A stretch of 64,000 nt of DNA, taken from NCBI RefSeq assembly GCF_003858635.1, contig NZ_RQJO01000008.1, positions 1,178,001-1,242,000 on the forward strand. Direction: 5' to 3'. The stretch is from Larkinella rosea (GTDB lineage Bacteria; Bacteroidota; Bacteroidia; Cytophagales; Spirosomataceae). The translations under genes were made by a program, and so were the position numbers. The first letter of the stretch is position 1, and each line of letters begins with the position of its first letter. Below, piece by piece: positions 40,408-50,151 of the stretch. The notes under the pieces were generated by a model that ran no database searches, was not told the DNA's origin, and saw nothing but the letters and a program-made list of their open reading frames with translations.

Positions 40408-43400
40408 TTACTTGTTGATGATCAGGCGTTGAGTCAACTGTTTGTCGGCGGTTTTCAACTGCACGAAATGAAGACCGGCCGCATGCTGGCTTAGGTCGAC
40501 CGTTTCGTGCTGCACCTGGCCGGTACCGACCACGTTTTGCTGCCACGTAACCCGGCCCAGCACATCCACCACCTGCAAGGTCGCGGTTTTCTGAGCTTCT
40601 AACCGGAAGCTGGCAATGGTCCGTCCACTGCTGGGGTTTGGACTTACCGTCAGTTCCGAACTCAGTTCAGGATCGGCAACACCTTCGCGACCACCACTGG
40701 GGCAGGTCAGCGTTTTGGGACCCCATTTCAGCGTATAATTGCCTCCCGGTACGCGGGCATTCAGACTGTGCGCCTTGCCATCTTTGAGTGCGGTAGGAAC
40801 CGTAAAGCTGTAGCCGTGAATACCGTTGCCTTTTCCGGCATTTTTCAAATCCTGCCGGAAAATATTCGCATCCGTAGTTGCAACGACGGTAGTCCCTTCG
40901 ACAAGCTCAAGCGAGATGACGGTATTGGGGCGGTTTTGATCCCAGACCCAGCCGGTAATCGCGTTACAGGCAACTACGTCCAGGAAGCCTTCGTAATTGC
41001 CCGGGCCGTTGCCTGTGCTTCCTCCGCTGGCGTTAACCGTCAGTGCAAAGGTCATGGAAACCGGCGAGTGCTGATTGTCCGTAGCCGAGTAGGTTAGCGT
41101 GAACGTACCACTGACCGTCGGCGTTCCGGAAATCACCCGGGTGCCGGCATTGAAATTCAAGCCATTGGGTAAACCCGATAAGGTATACGTCAACGGATCG
41201 TTTTCGGCGTCGGTGAAGACCGGCAATGCACTGGCCGTAAAGGCTACATTGATCGTGGCCGACAGGGGCGAAACCGCCGGAGCAACCGGAGCTGCGTTGG
41301 TCGGTGTTCCACCCGCAGCTACCGTGAGCGTGACGGACGTATTGGTTTTGTTCTGCGAATCAGCCGCCGAGTAGGTCAGCGTAAAGGTGCCCTGCTGCGT
41401 GGGCGTTCCCGAAATCACCCGGGTGCTGGCGTTGAAACTCAAGCCACTGGGCAAACCGGTCAGCGAGTACGACAGCGGTTCGGTATCGGTGAACGCTGGC
41501 AGAGCTGCGGAAGTATACGCCACATTAATCGTTGCCGACAGAGCCGAAACCGAGGGCGCCACCGGTGCCGGATTGGATGGAACCCCACTACCCGGACAGT
41601 TGATGAACGTAGGCTGACCTGCCGAAAACTTCAGTACGAACAACGATCCCTGAACCCGTCCCCAGATGGTGTGATTCTGTCCATCTTTCAGGCTTTCCGG
41701 AACGGGGAAGTCAAACCAGTGAATACCATTTCCTTTGCCCGCATCCACTAAATGCTGCTTGAAGACATTCGCAGCAATGGTTCCCAATGGGGTACCTGCA
41801 TCAATGGAAGGTCCTTCAAACAGTTCGACGTTGACGACCGCATTTCCTCGGTCGCGTTCCCAGGCCCAACCCGACAGCGTATTACAATTGATGACCAGAT
41901 AACCGTCGTAATTGGCCGCCGGAGCAGGTGGAGTAGACGTTCCGCCCGCTGCCACCGTGAGGGTGACGGATGCGTTGACTTTGGTCTGCGAATCAGCCGC
42001 CGAGTAAGTCAGCGTAAAGGTACCCTGCTGCGTGGGTGTTCCCGAAATGACGCGGGTGCTGGCGTTGAAATTCAAGCCGCTGGGCAAACCGGTCAGCGAG
42101 TACGACAACGGTTCCGTATCCGTGAAGGCCGGGAGCGCCACTGACTGATAAGCCACATTGACTGTTGCCGACAAGGGCGAAACCGTCGGAGCGACCGGGG
42201 GTGGATTCGGCGTTGCACCCGCATTCACCGTGAGCGTGATGGATGCGTTGACTTTGCTTTGCGAATCGGCGGCCGAGTAGGTCAGCGTAAAGGTCCCCTG
42301 TTGTGTCGGCGTTCCCGAAATGACGCGGGTGTTGGCGTCGAAAGTCAATCCACTGGGTAAACCGGTGAGCGAGTACGACAACGGTTCCGTATCCGTGAAG
42401 GCCGGAAGTGCCGCTGACTGATAAGCCACATTGACCGTTGCCGACAAAGGCGAAACCGTTGGCGCTACCGGAGGATCGTTAACCGGAGGTGCCGTATTGG
42501 AAATAACAAAGGTCACCAGGGCCGAAGCGGTTTTTCCTTTTGGATCGGTCACGATCAGACTCATGGTATACGTTCCCAGCGTGGTGGGCGTACCGCTGAT
42601 GGTCCGGCTGGTTGGCGAATAGTCCAGCCCCGGCACCGAGCCGTTAAGCGCGTAGGTTAAGTCACCGTTTTCGGTATCCGTAAACTCGGGAATCACATAG
42701 GAGGTTGCAACGTTGACCTCCCGGTTCAGGATGGGAATAGCCGGACCGGTGGGTGGCTGATTGCTCGGATCTACCGGCAGCGGGCTTCCATCTCCCGGGC
42801 AGTTCAGCGTTTTCGGCGAACCGATCAGTTCGTACGAAGTACCCTGAATGCGCATTCCGATGCTGTGATTCTGGCCGTCTTTCAGCGTTGCCGGAATAAT
42901 CCAGGAATAACCGTGTTGTCCGTTTCCAATCTGAGCACTGACCAGGTCGGGGCGGGCCAGAGAAGCGGTTATTGTGGCAATCAGATTGTCATTATCCCGA
43001 ATTTCAATATTCAGGGGCGTATTGGGTTGATTGGCATCCCATACCCATCCGAAAATATCACCTTTGCAATTAATGACATCCAGGAATCCTTCATAAGCCC
43101 CGACGGGTGGTGTTACCACACTGGTAACCGTTAATGTAAGGGTCACAGAAACCGGCGAACTCCGGTTGTCGGTAGCCGAATAGGTTAATGTAAATGGACC
43201 TTGCTGCGTCGGTGTGCCGGAAATCACCCGGGAGTTGACGTCGAAAGTTAACCCATTGGGTAACCCGCTGAGCGAGTACGTCAACGGATCGTTGTCGGCA
43301 TCGGTGAAGACGGGCAACGCACTGGCCGTGAAAGCCACATTGACCGTTGCCGACAGGGGCGAAACCGCCGGAGCGACCGGTGCGGCATTCGTCGGTGTGG

Positions 43401-46400
43401 GAGCCGCATTGACCGTCAGCGTAATGGATGAATTGACTTTGGTCTGTGAATCAGCCGCTGAGTAGGTCAGCGTAAAGGTGCCCTGTTGCGTGGGTGTTCC
43501 CGAAATCACCCGCGTATTGGCGTTGAAATTCAAGCCACTGGGTAAACCGGTCAGCGAGTACGACAGTGGTTCAGTATCGGTAAAGGCTGGGAGGGCCGCC
43601 GAGGTGTAAGCCGCATTGACCGTTGCCGACAGGGGTGAAACCGTTGGGGCAACCGGCGCCGGGTTGGTCGGAACCCCACTGCCCGGGCAGTTGATGAAGG
43701 TAGGTTGACCGGCGATAAATTTCAGCACGAATTCCGATCCTACCACGCGTCCCCAGATGATGTGGTTCTGGCCATCCTTGATGGATTCCGGAACCGGGAA
43801 ATCATACCCGTGCACACCATTACCTTTGCCCGCATTCAATAAATCCTGCCGGAAAATGTTAGCCGCCACCGTACCAATGAGCGTACCCGCATCAATGGAA
43901 GGTCCATCGAAGAACTCGACGCTAACGACCGCATTTCCATTGGCGCGTTCCCAGGCCCAACCCGTGAAACTGCCGCAACTGAGGGTGATGTAACCGTCAT
44001 AATTAGCGGCCGGAGCCCGTGGGGTTGTACTGCTGGCAACCACCGCAAGGATAACGGACAGATTGGTTTTATTCTGCGAATCAGCCGCTGAGTAGGTCAG
44101 CGTAAAGGTGCCCTGTTGCGTGGGTGTTCCCGAAATCACCCGCGTATTGGCGTTAAAGTTCAAGCCGCTGGGTAAACCGGTCAGCGAGTACGACAACGGT
44201 TCGCTATCGGTGAAAGCCGGGAGGGCCGCAGATGTATACGCTACGTTAATCGTTGCCGACAAAGGCGAAACCGTGGGAGCGACCGGCGCCGGATTGGATG
44301 GGGTACTGCCTGCATTCACCGTAAGCGTAACCGACAGGTCGGTTTTGTTCTGCGAATCAGCGGCCGAATACGTTAGTGTGAAAGTGCCCTGCTGGGTTGG
44401 TGTTCCCGAAATCACCCGGGTGCTGGCGTTGAAAGTCAAGCCGCTGGGTAAACCGGTCAGCGAGTACGACAACGGTTCGGTATCGGTGAAGACCGGGAGG
44501 GCCGCAGACGTATACGCTACGTTGACCGTTGCCGACAGGGGCGAAACCGCCGGAGGGACCGGTGGTGGATTGCTACCCGCGCCGACGGTCAGCGTGACAG
44601 ACAGATTGGTTTTATTCTGCGAATCAGCCGCCGAGTAGGTCAGCGTAAAGGTGCCTTGCTGGGTCGGTGTTCCCGAAATCACCCGCGTGCTGGCGTTGAA
44701 AGTCAAGCCGCTGGGCAAACCGGTCAGGGAGTACGACAGCGGTTCGGTATCGGTGAATGCCGGGAGGGCCGCAGACGTATAGGCCGCGTTGACCGTTGCC
44801 GACAGGGGTGATACCGTTGGCGCGACCGGGCCGGGGTTGCCGGTGCCCGCGCAGGTGAGCGTCTTGGGCGACCACATCAGTACGTAAGTCGATCCCTGGA
44901 CCTTGCCCCAGATGGTTTGCTGCTGGTTGGTTTTGACGCTGTTGGGAACCGTGAAGCTGTAGCCGTGAGCGCCGTTGCCTTTGCCCGCATTCACCAGATC
45001 CTGCCGGAAAATATTGGCTACCGTCGTACCAACCGAAACCGCCGACTCGATGCCCGGATTGCTACCCGTTGCGGCCAGAAACTCGACCGTGTAAGGATCG
45101 TTCGGTTTATCGTAATTGAAGACCCAACCCGAAATGGTGTTACAATTGACCTGATCCAGATACCCTTCGAAATTGCCCGTTACGACCGGTCCCGTTCCGC
45201 CCGCAGCCACGGTGAGCGTGACGGACAGGTCGGTTTTTTTCTGTGAATCGGCGGCCGAATACGTTAGTGTGAAAGTGCCCTGCTGGGTCGGTGTTCCCGA
45301 AATCACCCGCGTGCTGGCGTTGAAAGTCAAGCCGCTGGGTAAACCGGTCAGCGAGTACGACAACGGTTCGGTATCGGTGAAGGCCGGAAGGGCCGCCGAA
45401 GCGTAAGCTACATTGACCGTTGCCGTTAAAGGCGAAACCGTTGGCGCGACTGGCCCCGGATTGGATGGCGTGCCACCGGCTGCTACCGTGAGGGTGACAG
45501 ACAGATTGGTTTTATTCTGCGAATCAGCCGCCGAGTAGGTCAGCGTAAAGGTGCCTTGCTGCGTGGGTGTTCCCGAAATCACCCGCGTGCTGGCGTTGAA
45601 AGTCAAGCCGCTGGGCAGACCGGTCAGTGAGTACGACAACGGTTCGGTATCGGTGAAGACCGGGAGGGCCGCAGACGTATACGCTACATTGACCGTTGCC
45701 GACAGGGGCGAAACCGCTGGCGCGACCGGGCCGGGGTTGCCGGTGCCCGCGCAGGTGAGCGTCTTGGGCGACCACATCAGTACGTAAGTCGATCCCTGGA
45801 CCTTGCCCCAGATGGTTTGTTGCTGGTTGGTTTTGACGCTGTTGGGAACCGTGAAGCTGTAGCCGTGAGCGCCGTTGCCTTTGCCCGCATTCATCAGATC
45901 CTGCCGGAAAATATTGGCTACCGTCGTACCAACCGAAACCGCCGACTCGATGCCCGGATTGTTACCCGTTGCGGCCAGAAACTCGACCGTGTAAGGATCG
46001 TTCGGTTTATCGTAATTGAAGACCCAACCCGAAATGGTGTTACAATTGACCTGATCCAGATACCCTTCGAAATTGCCCGTTACAACTGCAACACTGGTAA
46101 CGGTCAGTGTAAAGGTCATACTGACCGCCGGATTTCGGTTGTCAGTGGCGGTATAGGTTAGGGTGTACGTAGCGGTCTGGGTTGGCGTTCCGCTAATCAC
46201 CCGCGTGCTCGCATTGAAGCTCAGGGTTGCGGGCAAACCGCTCAGCGAATACGTCAGCGCATCGCCATCCGGATCGGTAAAGGGCACCAGAGGATTCGAC
46301 GTGAAGCTGGTATTGACTGTCGTTGTCAAACCTGCTATGGAAGGTGCCGTAGGTGCTACATTGACCGGTGGCGTACTGGTTCCCGTAGTTGTTCCGGTGG

Positions 46401-48945
46401 CGGTATTACTGTTGGACGATACGTTTCCGGTTTGATCAACCGCCCGCACGAAAAAGTAATACTCCGTACCTGAGTTCAAACCGGTTGCGGTATAAGTGGT
46501 TCCGGAGGTTACATCCGCAATTTTTGTATTGTTTCGGTAGACTTCGTAACCGGATACACTGACGTTGTCGGTCGATGCATTCCAGGTCAATCTCATCGAA
46601 TTCTGAGTGATGTTGCTGAGCGCCAGCGACGTTGGAACCGTTGGAGGCTGTTGGTCAGAAGCATTGGAAACGACATTGAACGATTTTTCGACTGGGCGGG
46701 CGGGCATAAAACCATCACCGCCGTGTTGGGCCGCCCGAATGGTTACCCTACCGAGCCGACCGGTTAAAAAAACCTGATTTTCGGCCACTACCGCCGGACC
46801 TGCAATCACGTAAATGACTACGGGTTTGCCGGATGATGCCGTTGCCTGCGGAGTGAACGGAGGTGCATTGGGCGCGCGGTCGGCAATGTCATTCAGTGTA
46901 ATGGTTTGGGCCGTTCCGGCGCAATTCGGGTAGATATACCGGATGGTTTCGGTTTTCAATCCACCAGCATCGGTTACTTCCAGTTTGACACCGTACCAGA
47001 ACGTCAGGTTTCCGTCGCAGCCGATGGGCGGCAGCGAGGCCGTTGCGGTCTGGGTGGTCGTAATCAGGTCGTCGTGCTGGTGGTCATTGTGAAAGAGCGA
47101 AACCGTCCATTTATAGCTCAACTGATTTGAGGGCGTTTCGTCGTTGACAACCGCCGACAGGTTAATATTCCGGATCGAGCTGAGGTCCATTTGCGTCAGC
47201 CCATCGACACTGGTGCTGACAATAACCGGAGCATTGTTATTGGCGCTACTGACCGTGATGGCTTTGGTGGTCGAATTGGTTTTGCCATCCGGATCGGTTA
47301 CGGTTAGTTTAACCGTGTAAACCGTCGAGACGGCGTTGGTGGAGAACGTATGTTCCGGGTTAGCCGCCGTGCTGGTTGTGTTGTCACCAAAATCCCAGGC
47401 GTAGGTGATGGCTTTGCCTTCCGGGTCGTAAGACGTGTTACCGGTGAATTTAACGGTCAGCGGGCTCGCCCCATTGTTTTTATCCGACACAATAACCGCA
47501 ACCGGCGGACTTCCACCCGCGCCACTGTTATAAATGACTCGACGGACTTTTTCGCTTCCGTCTTCCGGGTAGCGCACATAATACAGGTTTTTATCAACCG
47601 GATTAAAAGCAATACAGGTAATGTACTGGAAGGAAGAACCACCATTCAGCAGCTTGGTTAGCGTTGAAGGCTGGGGCTGATTATCACCGTCAAACGCCAT
47701 TTTAGAAATCCAGCCACCGGCAAAATCGGCGAAAAAGTACGCATTCTGGTATTCCGCCGGGTAGTTTCCTCCGCCGGGGTGGAAAGCACCACCGATGACG
47801 CAATAACCGGGTAAAGATCCCGTCGGAGTGTCACTGAGGTTAGTAAGGGTTCCGTTCCGGTTTACCTGTCCGGGACCCGTACGCCAGCTAATGGCTGGCT
47901 GGGTGAAGGTGACGCCATCCGGTTTGTATTGTGGTTTTGTATAGGCGGTATTGGGGTACATGCCTTCGTAGTAAGGCCAGCCGTAGTTAGCGCCTTTCTT
48001 GATGACGTTGATTTCTTCCCAGGTCGACAGACCGACATCGCCGATGTATAAAGCGCCCGGGTCTCCGGCATTTACATCCGTGCTTCCGGTATTGGGACGG
48101 AGGGAACTCCGGAACGGTTGCCGGAGACCGGAAGCATAAATCCGGCTTTTGATGGAGCGCGGGTTGCCGGAATCGTAATTCGGGTTACCCGGTACGCCAT
48201 CTCCCGTTTCCGTACTGATCCGGAGCACCTTACCGGATAACGAATAGTCAACCTGCGAACGATAACCACCGATGTTTTCGGCGCTGGTCATGAAACCGTT
48301 GTTGATCGACTGCAGGGGATACGATTCGGAATAGCTCCCCTGATCGACGTTGGGGGCGGCTCCGTCACCGGTTGGGATAAGCAGCGTACCGTCGGCACCC
48401 ATCGACATCCCACCACCGGCGTGCGAACTTGATGTAATCGGAATACAGTCGCCGGGAACCCCTTTGCTGGGGTTGCTGGGGTTGGGCGCACCAATCAGGA
48501 TTTTGCGGCTATTAGGAACAATTGAGCGAAAATTATCCGCTTTATTCGCTTCGTAGCGGGTGATCCGGGCGTAGGTCCCCTGCCATTTGTCCGGAGCATA
48601 TTTAATGACGTAGTATAAGTAAAACCGGCCGTTGTTCAGGAAGTCGTTGTCGAGCACCATATTTAACAACCCAAAGTCATCATAGCGGCCGACCTCACCC
48701 GAAATGTCTAAGAGCGTGGAGCGTTGCTTCGTCTGGGGATCAATCCGGATGACCCGGCCATCGATGCCGTACACGTACATGGCTCCGTTTTTGTCGAAGG
48801 TAAGCCCAACCGCACCTGCCAGTTCACTCGCATATATTTCTTCCGAAAAATTGGAGGGATATTGGCTGTAGGCATTCGGTACAAAAAAGGCAATCAATGT
48901 AACTACAAGAAGGAAGGGCTTGATTTTAGTACAAAAGTTTGTCAT
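40408..48945 (-). CDS. Giant T9SS-secreted multidomain protein 1 (sugar-dehydrogenase-like head, Ig-like repeats)
   Basis: 2845 aa from ATG 48945 (an ATG nine codons earlier is possible). Order: signal peptide (LVVTLIAFFVPNAYSQ); glucose/sorbosone-dehydrogenase-type propeller, ~30-475 (SSSHAGGGMSMGADGTLLIPTGD, IYASGLRQPF, ANYGWPYYEG, IGGAFHPGGGNYP); PKD domain, ~480-565 (YAWDFGDNTTSTA); two beta domains; FN3, ~765-850; then 13 He_PIG/cadherin-like repeats (TYSLTGLPSGL..RVISGTPTQQGTFTLTYSA) interrupted by six copies of a ~110-aa Cys/GW module; last, a ~85-aa type A T9SS sorting domain (LTVSPNPSSGR ... GLHFVQLKTADK). Likely surface-bound or released; sugar binding or oxidation is inferred. Confidence 0.85.
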   Translation of the reverse strand: MTNFCTKIKPFLLVVTLIAFFVPNAYSQYPSNFSEEIYASELAGAVGLTFDKNGAMYVYGIDGRVIRIDPQTKQRSTLLDISGEVGRYDDFGLLNMVLDNDFLNNGRFYLYYVIKYAPDKWQGTYARITRYEANKADNFRSIVPNSRKILIGAPNPSNPSKGVPGDCIPITSSSHAGGGMSMGADGTLLIPTGDGAAPNVDQGSYSESYPLQSINNGFMTSAENIGGYRSQVDYSLSGKVLRISTETGDGVPGNPNYDSGNPRSIKSRIYASGLRQPFRSSLRPNTGSTDVNAGDPGALYIGDVGLSTWEEINVIKKGANYGWPYYEGMYPNTAYTKPQYKPDGVTFTQPAISWRTGPGQVNRNGTLTNLSDTPTGSLPGYCVIGGAFHPGGGNYPAEYQNAYFFADFAGGWISKMAFDGDNQPQPSTLTKLLNGGSSFQYITCIAFNPVDKNLYYVRYPEDGSEKVRRVIYNSGAGGSPPVAVIVSDKNNGASPLTVKFTGNTSYDPEGKAITYAWDFGDNTTSTAANPEHTFSTNAVSTVYTVKLTVTDPDGKTNSTTKAITVSSANNNAPVIVSTSVDGLTQMDLSSIRNINLSAVVNDETPSNQLSYKWTVSLFHNDHQHDDLITTTQTATASLPPIGCDGNLTFWYGVKLEVTDAGGLKTETIRYIYPNCAGTAQTITLNDIADRAPNAPPFTPQATASSGKPVVIYVIAGPAVVAENQVFLTGRLGRVTIRAAQHGGDGFMPARPVEKSFNVVSNASDQQPPTVPTSLALSNITQNSMRLTWNASTDNVSVSGYEVYRNNTKIADVTSGTTYTATGLNSGTEYYFFVRAVDQTGNVSSNSNTATGTTTGTSTPPVNVAPTAPSIAGLTTTVNTSFTSNPLVPFTDPDGDALTYSLSGLPATLSFNASTRVISGTPTQTATYTLTYTATDNRNPAVSMTFTLTVTSVAVVTGNFEGYLDQVNCNTISGWVFNYDKPNDPYTVEFLAATGNNPGIESAVSVGTTVANIFRQDLMNAGKGNGAHGYSFTVPNSVKTNQQQTIWGKVQGSTYVLMWSPKTLTCAGTGNPGPVAPAVSPLSATVNVAYTSAALPVFTDTEPLSYSLTGLPSGLTFNASTRVISGTPTQQGTFTLTYSAADSQNKTNLSVTLTVAAGGTPSNPGPVAPTVSPLTATVNVAYASAALPAFTDTEPLSYSLTGLPSGLTFNASTRVISGTPTQQGTFTLTYSAADSQKKTDLSVTLTVAAGGTGPVVTGNFEGYLDQVNCNTISGWVFNYDKPNDPYTVEFLAATGSNPGIESAVSVGTTVANIFRQDLVNAGKGNGAHGYSFTVPNSVKTNQQQTIWGKVQGSTYVLMWSPKTLTCAGTGNPGPVAPTVSPLSATVNAAYTSAALPAFTDTEPLSYSLTGLPSGLTFNASTRVISGTPTQQGTFTLTYSAADSQNKTNLSVTLTVGAGSNPPPVPPAVSPLSATVNVAYTSAALPVFTDTEPLSYSLTGLPSGLTFNASTRVISGTPTQQGTFTLTYSAADSQNKTDLSVTLTVNAGSTPSNPAPVAPTVSPLSATINVAYTSAALPAFTDSEPLSYSLTGLPSGLNFNANTRVISGTPTQQGTFTLTYSAADSQNKTNLSVILAVVASSTTPRAPAANYDGYITLSCGSFTGWAWERANGNAVVSVEFFDGPSIDAGTLIGTVAANIFRQDLLNAGKGNGVHGYDFPVPESIKDGQNHIIWGRVVGSEFVLKFIAGQPTFINCPGSGVPTNPAPVAPTVSPLSATVNAAYTSAALPAFTDTEPLSYSLTGLPSGLNFNANTRVISGTPTQQGTFTLTYSAADSQTKVNSSITLTVNAAPTPTNAAPVAPAVSPLSATVNVAFTASALPVFTDADNDPLTYSLSGLPNGLTFDVNSRVISGTPTQQGPFTLTYSATDNRSSPVSVTLTLTVTSVVTPPVGAYEGFLDVINCKGDIFGWVWDANQPNTPLNIEIRDNDNLIATITASLARPDLVSAQIGNGQHGYSWIIPATLKDGQNHSIGMRIQGTSYELIGSPKTLNCPGDGSPLPVDPSNQPPTGPAIPILNREVNVATSYVIPEFTDTENGDLTYALNGSVPGLDYSPTSRTISGTPTTLGTYTMSLIVTDPKGKTASALVTFVISNTAPPVNDPPVAPTVSPLSATVNVAYQSAALPAFTDTEPLSYSLTGLPSGLTFDANTRVISGTPTQQGTFTLTYSAADSQSKVNASITLTVNAGATPNPPPVAPTVSPLSATVNVAYQSVALPAFTDTEPLSYSLTGLPSGLNFNASTRVISGTPTQQGTFTLTYSAADSQTKVNASVTLTVAAGGTSTPPAPAANYDGYLVINCNTLSGWAWERDRGNAVVNVELFEGPSIDAGTPLGTIAANVFKQHLVDAGKGNGIHWFDFPVPESLKDGQNHTIWGRVQGSLFVLKFSAGQPTFINCPGSGVPSNPAPVAPSVSALSATINVAYTSAALPAFTDTEPLSYSLTGLPSGLSFNASTRVISGTPTQQGTFTLTYSAADSQNKTNTSVTLTVAAGGTPTNAAPVAPAVSPLSATINVAFTASALPVFTDAENDPLTYTLSGLPNGLNFNAGTRVISGTPTVSGTFTLTYSATDNQHSPVSMTFALTVNASGGSTGNGPGNYEGFLDVVACNAITGWVWDQNRPNTVISLELVEGTTVVATTDANIFRQDLKNAGKGNGIHGYSFTVPTALKDGKAHSLNARVPGGNYTLKWGPKTLTCPSGGREGVADPELSSELTVSPNPSSGRTIASFRLEAQKTATLQVVDVLGRVTWQQNVVGTGQVQHETVDLSQHAAGLHFVQLKTADKQLTQRLIINK
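41020..46360 (-). repeat. Tandem Ig-like/GW-module repeat region of giant 1
   Basis: DNA coding for 13 He_PIG-type repeats (~85-95 codons each) and interleaved ~110-codon modules. Many neighbouring units are near-identical in DNA, a substrate for recombination and copy-number change. Confidence 0.85.
44594..46080 (-). repeat. 900-bp-period recent duplication inside giant 1
   Basis: 44594-45180 and 45494-46080 align without gaps at an offset of exactly 900 bases. I hand-counted about 17 differences in 587 positions, only three of them in the last 360. The unit is one GW-type module plus two Ig-like repeats. Confidence 0.85.
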
Positions 48946-49261
48946 AAGATCGATTTTACTTAAACATGTCATTCAGCGCAGACCGTACTTCACGGCAACA
49001 AAACAGGATAGGATGGGAACAACCTATTTCAGGCGATAAAAAGGAATTACTAGCCGAAGTACCGTATATTTATCCCTGAAATTTCGAATTATACAGGGGA
49101 ATCTTGTCGGAAATATAGGAAAAATCCAAATGTTTTCAATGATTTAGTAGTCAGAATTTACTAAACGGAAGACTTAAAGGTGTGAGAATCAAAGAAATTG
49201 GTAACATGTGTTCTCTTCATACGTTGCAAAAAAATTATTTAAAGGGCTCAATTGGTTCTGA
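48946..49261. other. Divergent spacer between giant 1 and ispE
   Basis: About 316 AT-rich bases. It must hold promoters for both genes, but no exact TAnnTTTG box was found in a sensible position. No open frame. Confidence 0.4.
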
Positions 49262-50068
49262 ATGATACTCTTTCCGAATGCAAAAATAAACATCGGTTTA
49301 TATATTACCGAAAAACGACCCGACGGTTTTCATAATCTGGAATCTTGTTTTTACCCCGTTCCTCTGACCGATTTACTGGAAACTATTCCGGCTCCGCAAA
49401 CCTCGCTGGAGATCGGCGGAACGCATGTTCCGGGCGACATAACGACCAACCTCTGCGTGCGGGCGTATGAATATCTCAAACTTGATTTCGAACTTCCGCC
49501 CGTCCAGATGTATCTGCACAAAATGATTCCGGTTGGAGCCGGTCTGGGCGGAGGTTCAGCCGATGCCGCCTTTACGCTGCGTCTGTTGAACGAACAGTTC
49601 AGTTTGGGGCTATCCACCGAAAAATTAGAAACATATGCACGGCGATTGGGCAGTGATTGCGCTTTCTTCATCCAGAACCGCCCCATGTATTGCATCGAAA
49701 AAGGCGACCGGTTTGAAGAAATTGATGTGTCACTGGGTGGATATACCATCGTACTGGTCTACCCCAATCTGGCCATATCTACCGCAGAAGCGTACGCCAA
49801 TGTTCGACCTCGGAAACGCCCTCAACCGCTCCGCACGCTCTTGACCGCCCCCATTGAAACCTGGCGGGAAACGATTCAGAATGACTTTGAAGACAGCCTT
49901 TTCGGAACCTATCCCGTTCTGGCTACGATAAAACAAGAACTATACCAAGCGGGGGCAGTGTATGCCAGTATGAGCGGTTCGGGCTCAACTATTTACGGAA
50001 TTTTTGAGCAAGCGGTACCGTTGCCGGATCATTTTGATACCTATCAGGTCTGGCAGAAAAAGGTATAA
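49262..50068 (+). CDS. ispE: 4-(cytidine 5'-diphospho)-2-C-methyl-D-erythritol kinase
   Basis: A 268-aa GHMP-family kinase, fourth enzyme of the MEP isoprenoid pathway, phosphorylating CDP-methylerythritol with ATP. Marks: FPNAKINIGLYITEKRPDGFHNLES at the start (substrate Lys and the RPDGFH motif), the ATP loop IPVGAGLGGGSADAAF, LGSDCAFFI, and the third GHMP motif YASMSGSGSTIYGIF near the end. Length is a little short of the E. coli enzyme but normal for Bacteroidota. An essential housekeeping gene lying alone between the two giant surface-protein genes on the other strand. Confidence 0.93.
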   Translation: MILFPNAKINIGLYITEKRPDGFHNLESCFYPVPLTDLLETIPAPQTSLEIGGTHVPGDITTNLCVRAYEYLKLDFELPPVQMYLHKMIPVGAGLGGGSADAAFTLRLLNEQFSLGLSTEKLETYARRLGSDCAFFIQNRPMYCIEKGDRFEEIDVSLGGYTIVLVYPNLAISTAEAYANVRPRKRPQPLRTLLTAPIETWRETIQNDFEDSLFGTYPVLATIKQELYQAGAVYASMSGSGSTIYGIFEQAVPLPDHFDTYQVWQKKV

Positions 50069-50100
50069 CCGCTTACTCAATACCGGCTCACGACTTCAAC

Positions 50101-50134
50101 AAAAAAACCGCCGTAGAAATACGGCGGTTTTTTT
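50101..50134. terminator. Bidirectional terminator
   Basis: A perfect 15-bp stem: seven A bases plus ACCGCCGTA-type arm (50101-50115), GAAA tetraloop (50116-50119), and the complement ending in seven T bases (50120-50134). It serves the convergent ispE and giant 2. Confidence 0.92.
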
Positions 50135-50151
50135 GTTGAGAGAACACTTGA

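Noticed and set aside
44108-44638. Repeated plus-strand frames (GVPEITRVLALK type) across the giant genes
   Set aside because: They are the complement of the Ig-like repeats and recur only because the repeats do. The minus strand has the signal peptide and T9SS domain.
41020-46360. CRISPR-like array
   Set aside because: The regular repeats are ~270 bp coding units in one long frame, not 25-40 bp repeats with unique spacers.
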